Positions 10,227-16,344 of a DNA stretch of 16,344 nt are shown here, in pieces. Location of the stretch: NCBI RefSeq assembly GCF_000003605.2, contig NW_003137336.1, forward strand, positions 1-16,344. The letters are read 5' to 3'. This stretch comes from Saccoglossus kowalevskii (taxonomy: Eukaryota; Hemichordata; Enteropneusta; Harrimaniidae). The notes under the pieces are model-generated. The model searched no databases and had not been told where the DNA came from. It was given only the letters and a program-made list of their open reading frames with translations. Each line of letters opens with the position of its first letter. Position 1 is the first letter of the stretch. The translations under genes and the position numbers were made by a program.

Positions 10227-10995
10227 TTTGTATTCTATTGACGGTACAAGGACTAAAATTAGTGGGTAGTTGAGTTTGAGATATATCGTACAACTACAAA
10301 AGCACATGTCGTTCGTCTTTTTTATACCGCGTAACATTTGTATTTTATTGACGGGACAAAGACTAAAACTAGTGGGTAGTTGAGTTTGAGATATATCGTA
10401 CAACTACAAAAGCACATGTCGTTCGACTTTTTTATACCGCGTAACATTTGTATTCTATTGACGGGACAAAGACCAAAATTAGTGAGTAGTTGAGTTTGAG
10501 ATATATCGTACAACTAGAAAAGCACGTGTCGTTCGTCTTGTTTATACCGCGTAACATTTGTTTTCTATTGATGGGACAAAGATTAAAACTAGTGGGTAGT
10601 TGTGTTTGAGATATATCGTACAACTAAAAAAGCACTTGTCGTTCGTTTTTTTATACCGCGTAACATTTGTATTCTATTGACGGGACAAAGACAAAAACTA
10701 GTGGGTAGTTGTGTTTGAGATATATCGTACAACTAGAAAAGCACGTGTCGTTCGTCTTGTTTATACCGCGTAACATTTGTTTTCCATTGACGGGACAAAG
10801 ATTAAAGCTAGTGGGTAGTTGAGTTTGAGATATATCGTACAACTAGAAAAGCACGTGTCGTTCGTCTTGTTTATACCGCGTAACATTTGTTTTCCATTGA
10901 CGGGACAAAGATTAAAGCTAGTGGGTAGTTGAGTTTGAGATATATCGTACAACTAGAAAAGCACGTGTCGTTCGACTTTTTTATACCGCGTAACA
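10227..10995 (+). repeat. 769-bp heptamer D*-E-A-F-G-H-H', copy 2
   Basis: D* 10227, E 10337, A 10447, F 10557 (109 bp), G 10666, H 10776, H' 10886. It abuts copy 1 with no junction sequence, as expected for unequal crossover in register with the monomer. The following monomer (10996) is D'', not D*, so the duplicated tract ends there or within the left part of that monomer. Confidence 0.92.
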
Positions 10996-11215
10996 TTTGT
11001 ATTCTATTGACGGGACAAGGACTAAAATTAGTGAGTAGTTGAGTTTGAGATATATCGTACAACTAGAAAAGCACGTGTCGTTCGTCTTGTTTATACCGCG
11101 TAACATTTGTTTTCTATTGACGGGACAAAGACAAAAACTAGTGGGTAGTTGTGTTTCAGATATATCGTACAACTAGAAAAGCACGTGTCGTTCGTCTTGT
11201 TTATACCGCGTAACA
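10996..11215 (+). repeat. D''-G' monomers after the heptamers
   Basis: D'' (10996) has CAAGGACTAAAATTAG with GTGAG and an A-type right end, as at 2970 and 14074. In those two places I (109 bp) follows; here G' (11106, GTTGTGTTTCAG) follows and leads into B. This is a recombined exit from the F branch back to the main cycle. Confidence 0.8.
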
Positions 11216-11985
11216 TTTGTTTTCTATTGACGGGACAAAGATTAAAACTAGTGGGTAGTTGAGTGTGAGATATATCGCACAACTAGAAAAGCACGTGTCG
11301 TTCGTCTTTTATATACCGCGTAACATTTGTATTTTATTGACGGGACAAAGACTAAAACTAGTGGGTAGTTGAGTTTGAGGTATATCGTACAACTAGAAAA
11401 GCACGTGTCGTTCGACTTTTTTATACCGCGTAACATTTGTATTCTATTGACGGGACAAGGACTAAAATTAGTGGGTAGTTGAGTTTGAGATATATCGTAC
11501 AACTAGAAAAGCACGTGTCGTTCGTCTTGTTTATACCGCGTAACATTTGTTTTCTATTGACGGGACAAAGATTAAAACTAGTGGGTAGTTGAGTGTGAGA
11601 TATATCGCACAACTAGAAAAGCACGTGTCGTTCGTCTTTTATATACCGCGTAACATTTGTATTTTATTGACGGGACAAAGACTAAAACTAGTGGGTAGTT
11701 GAGTTTGAGGTATATCGTACAACTAGAAAAGCACGTGTCGTTCGACTTTTTTATACCGCGTAACATTTGTATTCTATTGACGGGACAAGGACTAAAATTA
11801 GTGGGTAGTTGAGTTTGAGATATATCGTACAACTACAAAAGCACATGTCGTTCGTCTTTTTTATACCGCGTAACATTTGTATTTTATTGACGGGACAAAG
11901 ACTAAAACTAGTGGGTAGTTGAGTTTGAGATATATCGTACAACTACAAAAGCACATGTCGTTCGACTTTTTTATACCGCGTAACA
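11216..11985 (+). repeat. Block B-C-D'-B-C-D-E, copy 1
   Basis: Seven monomers, m103-m109 (11216, 11326, 11436, 11546, 11656, 11766, 11876), in the same order as 12206-12975 and as 1101-1870. The E at 11876 is followed by D (11986), the only E-to-D step I found; elsewhere E leads to A. Confidence 0.85.
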
Positions 11986-12205
11986 TTTGTATTCTATTGA
12001 CGGGACAAGGACTAAAATTAGTGGGTAGTTGAGTTTGAGATATATCGTACAACTACAAAAGCACATGTCGTTCGTCTTTTTTATACCGCGTAACATTTGT
12101 ATTCTATTGACTGGACAAAGACCAAAATTAGTGAGTAGTTGAGTTTGAGATATATCGTACAACTAGAAAAGCACGTGTCGTTCGTCTTGTTTATACCGCG
12201 TAACA
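11986..12205 (+). repeat. D-A linker between the two blocks
   Basis: D at 11986 follows E out of the usual order. A at 12096 has the private GACTGGACAAAG. The D-A-B-C-D' order here matches 881-1430, so this D marks the left limit of the 2.5-kb duplicated segment, and the E-D step is probably its junction. Confidence 0.78.
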
Positions 12206-12975
12206 TTTGTTTTCTATTGACGGGACAAAGATTAAAACTAGTGGGTAGTTGAGTGTGAGATATATCGCACAACTAGAAAAGCACGTGTCGTTCGTCTTTT
12301 ATATACCGCGTAACATTTGTATTTTATTGACGGGACAAAGACTAAAACTAGTGGGTAGTTGAGTTTGAGGTATATCGTACAACTAGAAAAGCACGTGTCG
12401 TTCGACTTTTTTATACCGCGTAACATTTGTATTCTATTGACGGGACAAGGACTAAAATTAGTGGGTAGTTGAGTTTGAGATATATCGTACAACTAGAAAA
12501 GCACGTGTCGTTCGTCTTGTTTATACCGCGTAACATTTGTTTTCTATTGACGGGACAAAGATTAAAACTAGTGGGTAGTTGAGTGTGAGATATATCGCAC
12601 AACTAGAAAAGCACGTGTCGTTCGTCTTTTATATACCGCGTAACATTTGTATTTTATTGACGGGACAAAGACTAAAACTAGTGGGTAGTTGAGTTTGAGG
12701 TATATCGTACAACTAGAAAAGCACGTGTCGTTCGACTTTTTTATACCGCGTAACATTTGTATTCTATTGACGGGACAAGGACTAAAATTAGTGGGTAGTT
12801 GAGTTTGAGATATATCGTACAACTACAAAAGCACATGTCGTTCGTCTTTTTTATACCGCGTAACATTTGTATTTTATTGACGGGACAAAGACTAAAACTA
12901 GTGGGTAGTTGAGTTTGAGATATATCGTACAACTACAAAAGCACATGTCGTTCGACTTTTTTATACCGCGTAACA
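12206..12975 (+). repeat. Block B-C-D'-B-C-D-E, copy 2
   Basis: Seven monomers, m112-m118, matching 11216-11985 at a spacing of exactly 990 bp (nine monomers). They are also the counterpart of 1101-1870 within the 2.5-kb distant duplication, so three versions of this block exist in the window. Confidence 0.86.
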
Positions 12976-13634
12976 TTTGTATTCTATTGACGGGACAAAG
13001 ACCAAAATTAGTGAGTAGTTGAGTTTGAGATATATCGTACAACTAGAAAAGCACGTGTCGTTCGTCTTGTTTATACCGCGTAACATTTGTTTTCTATTGA
13101 CGGGACAAAGATTAAAACTAGTGGGTAGTTGAGTGTGAGATATATCGCACAACTAGAAAAGCATGTGTCGTTCGTCTTTTATATACCGCGTAACATTTGT
13201 ATTTTATTGACGGGACAAAGACTAAACTAGTGGGTAGTTGAGTTTGAGGTATATCGTACAACTAGAAAAGCACGTGTCGTTCGACTTTTTTATACCGCGT
13301 AACATTTGTATTCTATTGACGGTACAAGGACTAAAATTAGTGGGTAGTTGAGTTTGAGATATATCGTACAACTACAAAAGCACATGTCGTTCGTCTTTTT
13401 TATACCGCGTAACATTTGTATTTTATTGACGGGACAAAGACTAAAACTAGTGGGTAGTTGAGTTTGAGATATATCGTACAACTACAAAAGCACATGTCGT
13501 TCGACTTTTTTATACCGCGTAACATTTGTATTCTATTGACGGGACAAAGACCAAAATTAGTGTGTAGTTGAGTTTGAGATATATCGTACAACTAGAAAAG
13601 CACGTGTCGTTCGTCTTGTTTATACCGCGTAACA
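12976..13634 (+). repeat. A-B-C-D*-E-A run with a 109-bp C
   Basis: A 12976, B 13086 (CATGTG), C 13196, D* 13305, E 13415, A 13525 (private GTGTGTAG). The C at 13196 lacks one A in ACTAAAACTAG near 13224-13226, a private homopolymer deletion. The order equals 1871-2530. Confidence 0.85.
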
Positions 13635-14512
13635 TTTGTTTTCTATTGATGGGACAAAGATTAAAACTAGTGGGTAGTTGTGTTTGAGATATATCGTACA
13701 ACTAAAAAAGCACTTGTCGTTCGTTTTTTTATACCGCGTAACATTTGTATTCTATTGACGGGACAAAGACAAAAACTAGTGGGTAGTTGTGTTTCAGATA
13801 TATCGTACAACTAGAAAAGCACGTGTCGTTCGTCTTGTTTATACCGCGTAATATTTGTTTTCCATTGACGGGACAAAGATTAAAGCTAGTGGGTAGTTGA
13901 GTTTGAGATATATCGTACATTTAGAAAAGCACGTGTCGTTCGTCTTGTTTATACCGCGTAACATTTGTTTTCCATTGACGGGACAAAGATTAAAGCTAGT
14001 GGGTAGTTGAGTTTGAGATATATCGTACAACTAGAAAAGCACGTGTCGTTCGACTTTTTTATACCGCGTAACATTTGTATTCTATTGACGGGACAAGGAC
14101 TAAAATTAGTGAGTAGTTGAGTTTGAGATATATCGTACAACTAGAAAAGCACGTGTCGTTCGTCTTGTTTATACCGCGTAACATTTGTTTTCTATTGACG
14201 GGACAAAGATTAAAACTAGTGGGTAGTTGAGTTTGAGATATATCGTACAACTACAAAAGCACATGTCGTTCGTTTTTTTATACCGCGTAACATTTGTATT
14301 CTATTGACGGGACAAATATTAAAACTAGTGGGTAGTTGAGTGTGAGATATATCGCACAACTAGTAAAGCACGTGTCGTTCGTCTTTTATATACCCCGTAA
14401 CATTTGTATTTTATTGACGGGACAAAGACTAAAACTAGTGGGTAGTTGAGTTTGAGATATATCGTACAACTACAAAAGCACGTGTCGTTCGTCCTGTTTA
14501 TACCGCGTAACA
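13635..14512 (+). repeat. Alternative branch F-G'-H-H'-D''-I-J-K, second full copy
   Basis: F 13635 (109 bp), G' 13744 (GTTGTGTTTCAG, where the left copy has GTTGTGTTTGAG), H 13854, H' 13964, D'' 14074, I 14184 (109 bp), J 14293, K-like 14403. The last has CTACAAAAGCACGTG and the unusual end GTCCTGTTTATA, so it differs from the K at 3299 in its right part. Confidence 0.85.
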
Positions 14513-14732
14513 TTTGTATTCTATTGACGGGACAAAGACTAAAACTAGTGGGTAGTTGAGTTTGAGCAATATCATATAACTAGAAAAGCACGTGTCGTTC
14601 GTCTATTTTATACCGCGTAACATTTGTATTCTATTGACGGGACAAGGATTAAAACTGGTGGGTAGTTGAGTTCGAGATATATCGTACAACTAGAAAAGCA
14701 TGTGTCGTTCGTCTTTTTTATACCGCGTAACA
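14513..14732 (+). repeat. Two atypical monomers L and M
   Basis: L (14513-14622) has GAGCAATATCATATAACTAG in place of the normal core, which destroys the GATATATC palindrome and the CAACTA arm, and ends GTCTATTTTATA. M (14623-14732) has CAAGGATTAAAACTGGTGGG, GTTCGAG and CATGTG. Neither type recurs in the window. They sit exactly where the 2.5-kb duplicated segment ends. Confidence 0.85.
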
Positions 14733-15942
14733 TTTGTATTCTATTGACGGGACAAGGACTAAAATTAGTGGGTAGTTGAGTTTGAGATATATCGTACAAC
14801 TACAAAAGCACATGTCGTTCGTCTTTTTTATACCGCGTAACATTTGTATTTTATTGACGGGACAAAGACTAAAACTAGTGGGTAGTTGAGTTTGAGATAT
14901 ATCGTACAACTACAAAAGCACATGTCGTTCGACTTTTTTATACCGCGTAACATTTGTATTCTATTGACGGGACAAAGACCAAAATTAGTGAGTAGTTGAG
15001 TTTGAGATATATCGTACAACTAGAAAAGCACGTGTCGTTCGTCTTGTTTATACCGCGTAACATTTGTTTTCTATTGACGGGACAAAGATTAAAACTAGTG
15101 GGTAGTTGAGTGTGAGATATATCGCACAACTAGAAAAGCACGTGTCGTTCGTCTTTTATATACCGCGTAACATTTGTATTTTATTGACGGGACAAAGACT
15201 AAAACTAGTGGGTAGTTGAGTTTGAGGTATATCGTACAACTAGAACAGCACGTGTCGTTCGTCTTGTTTATACCGCGTAACATTTGTTTTCTATTGACGG
15301 GACAAAGACAAAAACTAGTGGGTAGTTGTGTTTCAGATATATCGTACAACTAGAAAAGCACGTGTCGTTCGTCTTGTTTATACCGCGTAACATTTGTTTT
15401 CTATTGACGGGACAAAGATTAAAACTAGTGGGTAGTTGAGTGTGAGATATATCGCACAACTAGAAAAGCACGTGTCGTTCGTCTTTTATATACCGCGTAA
15501 CATTTGTATTTTATTGACGGGACAAAGACTAAAACTAGTGGGTAGTTGAGTTTGAGGTATATCGTACAACTAGAAAAGCACGTGTCGTTCGACTTTTTTA
15601 TACCGCGTAACATTTGTATTCTATTGACGGGACAAGGACTAAAATTAGTGGGTAGTTGAGTTTGAGATATATCGTACAACTACAAAAGCACATGTCGTTC
15701 GTCTTTTTTATACCGCGTAACATTTGTATTTTATTGACGGGACAAAGACTAAAACTAGTGGGTAGTTGAGTTTGAGATATATCGTACAACTACAAAAGCA
15801 CATGTCGTTCGACTTTTTTATACCGCGTAACATTTGTATTCTATTGACGGGACAAAGACCAAAATTAGTGAGTAGTTGAGTTTGAGATATATCGTACAAC
15901 TAGAAAAGCACGTGTCGTTCGTCTTGTTTATACCGCGTAACA
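14733..15942 (+). repeat. Tract D-E-A-B-C''-G'-B-C-D-E-A
   Basis: m135-m145: D 14733, E 14843, A 14953, B 15063, C'' 15173, G' 15283, B 15393, C 15503, D 15613, E 15723, A 15833. From B at 15063 to A at 15833 the order matches 7037-7916, at a spacing of about 8.03 kb. Confidence 0.85.
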
Positions 15943-16344
15943 TTTGTTTTCTATTGATGGGACAAAGATTAAAACTAGTGGGTAGTTGTGTTTGAGATAT
16001 ATCGTACAACTAAAAAAGCACTTGTCGTTCGTTTTTTTATACCGCGTAACATTTGTATTCTATTGACGGGACAAAGACAAAAACTAGTGGGTAGTTGTGT
16101 TTGAGATATATCGTACAACTAGAAAAGCACGTGTCGTTCGTCTTGTTTATACCGCGTAACATTTGTTTTCCATTGACGGGACAAAGATTAAAGCTAGTGG
16201 GTAGTTGAGTTTGAGATATATCGTACAACTAGAAAAGCACATGTCGTTCGACTTTTTTATACCGCGTAACATTTGTATTCTATTGACGGGACAAGGACTA
16301 AAATTAGTGGGTAGTTGAGTTTGAGATATATCGTACAACTACAA
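15943..16344 (+). repeat. F-G-H branch and truncated last monomer
   Basis: F 15943 (109 bp), G 16052, then a fused H/H' at 16162 with AAAGCTAG on the left and GCACATG then TCGAC on the right. The final piece, 16272-16344 (73 bp), is a D monomer cut by the window edge after CAACTACAA. Compared with 9788-10226, one of the two H monomers is missing, as a crossover between H and H' would give. Confidence 0.85.

Larger units (their letters stand above)
11986..14512 (+). repeat. Distant 2.5-kb duplicated segment, right copy
   Basis: From D at 11986 to the K-type monomer at 14403, 23 consecutive monomers have the same type order as those at 881-3408: D-A-B-C-D'-B-C-D-E-A-B-C-D*-E-A-F-G-H-H'-D''-I-J-K. 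The shift is about 11.1 kb (101 monomers less a few bases). Rare types are shared, notably J with ACTAGTAAAGC and ACCCCGTAAC (3189 and 14293) and the 109-bp I (3080 and 14184). The right copy has its own changes, such as GTACATTTAG at 13854 and CAAATATTAA at 14293. Common ancestry as a block is well supported; the exact ends need alignment. Confidence 0.86.
1..16344 (+). repeat. Tandem satellite array, 110-bp monomer, about 148.7 copies
   Basis: The sequence repeats every 110 bp throughout, with landmarks recurring at fixed positions of each unit: TTTGT at 1, ATTGACGGGACAA near 11-23, CTAGTGGGTAGTTGAG near 33-48, GATATATC at 54-61, CAACTA at 65-70, CACGTGTCGTTCG near 77-89, TTTATACCGCGTAACA at the end. 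Counting indels, there are 148 full monomers and a 73-bp remainder. Most differ from the consensus at a handful of sites, and those differences are shared in sets, so the monomers form families rather than independent noise. Consensus G+C is about 37%. No non-repeat sequence interrupts the array and neither end is reached. Known satellite biology makes a eukaryotic heterochromatic array the most likely identity; the species, chromosome position and any centromere role cannot be read from the sequence. Confidence 0.97.

Noticed and set aside
96-16338. About a hundred overlapping minus-strand open frames of 62-84 codons, with similar predicted peptides, as a possible repeated gene family
   Set aside because: They arise once per monomer from the same satellite sequence. 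Because 110 is not a multiple of 3, each successive copy is in a different frame, and neighbouring frames overlap one another by tens of bases. None is longer than about 2.3 monomers, none contains a domain I recognise, and indels and substitutions do not respect codons. I regard them as chance frames in noncoding DNA.
1-16344. CRISPR array
   Set aside because: There are no unique spacers between conserved short repeats; the entire 110-bp unit is repeated, and no cas-like gene is present.
1-16344. CENP-B box
   Set aside because: ATTCTATTGACGGGA has the CGGGA end and a TTC near the start, but the spacing is two bases short and the essential TTCG is TTCT. It does not meet the known 17-bp consensus.
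1-16344. TATA-box promoter in each monomer (TTTTTTATA, TTTATATA)
   Set aside because: An A/T-rich six- to eight-base match in every unit of a 37% G+C satellite is expected by composition, and no downstream transcript structure is visible. Satellite transcription is possible but not shown by the sequence.
1-16344. Plasmid or phage iteron origin
   Set aside because: Iterons are usually about 17-22 bp in short clusters beside a replication gene. Here the unit is 110 bp, there are about 149 copies and no gene.
1-16344. Embedded transposon, rRNA or tRNA gene
   Set aside because: Monomer phase continues across the whole window with only single-base changes in length, leaving no room for an insertion; no tRNA-like or rRNA-like segments are seen.
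1-16344. Concealed regulatory or defence system
   Set aside because: There is no non-satellite sequence here. The observable novelty is limited to repeat organisation and small motifs; anything more would be speculation.

Overview
The whole window is one uninterrupted tandem satellite array. A unit of about 110 bp repeats from base 1 to base 16344: 148 complete monomers plus a 73-bp piece of the next one at the right edge. All copies lie head-to-tail in one orientation. I see no unique flanking sequence, transposon, RNA gene or credible protein gene. Both edges fall inside the array, so its true length is unknown. Consensus G+C is about 37%. A diverged satellite of this length with higher-order structure points to a eukaryote (centromeric, pericentromeric or subtelomeric heterochromatin), but the sequence alone does not identify the species.

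Monomers are numbered m1, m2 and so on from each TTTGT that follows CGTAACA. They fall into recurrent types, recognised by linked diagnostic bases. A: GACCAA with GTGAG, ending CTTGTTTATA. B: starts TTTGTTTTCT and carries GTGTGAG with CGCACAA. C: starts TTTGTATTTT and carries GAGGTATAT. D: CAAGGACTAAAATTAG with CTACAAAAGCACATG. E: starts TTTGTATTTT and carries CTACAAAAGCACATG then TCGAC. F: GATGGGA, CACTTG, 109 bp. G: GACAAAAAC with GTTGTGTTT. H and H-prime: TTTGTTTTCC with AAAGCTAG. Rarer types are I, J, K, L and M. The types follow an order rule: A-B-C-D-E (550 bp) is the main higher-order repeat, with an alternative branch A-F-G-H-H'-D and shortened forms (B-C-D', A-B-C-D).

Layout. 1-660: mixed, less regular monomers. 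661-2530: B/C/D/E/A tract. 2531-3408: F-G-H-H'-D''-I-J-K block. 3409-4178: transition and BCDAB. 4179-5278: two tandem copies of one pentamer. 5279-5608: A-B-C'. 5609-8356: two copies of a nine-monomer block around a 3-mer duplication. 8357-9457: short variants, then DEABC. 9458-10995: two apparently identical 769-bp seven-monomer units. 10996-11215: D'' and G'. 11216-13195: two copies of a B-C-D'-B-C-D-E block. 11986-14512: second copy of a roughly 2.5-kb segment also present at 881-3408. 14513-14732: two atypical monomers. 14733-16344: DEABC-type tract, then a further F-G-H branch cut by the window edge.

No genes act together here. The biology to look at is array evolution by unequal exchange on several scales, and a few sub-monomer motifs that persist: a central dyad around GATATATC that is strengthened only in B and J monomers, a TAGTTG/CAACTA inverted repeat, a CANNTG site whose middle dinucleotide varies, and helically spaced A/T tracts.
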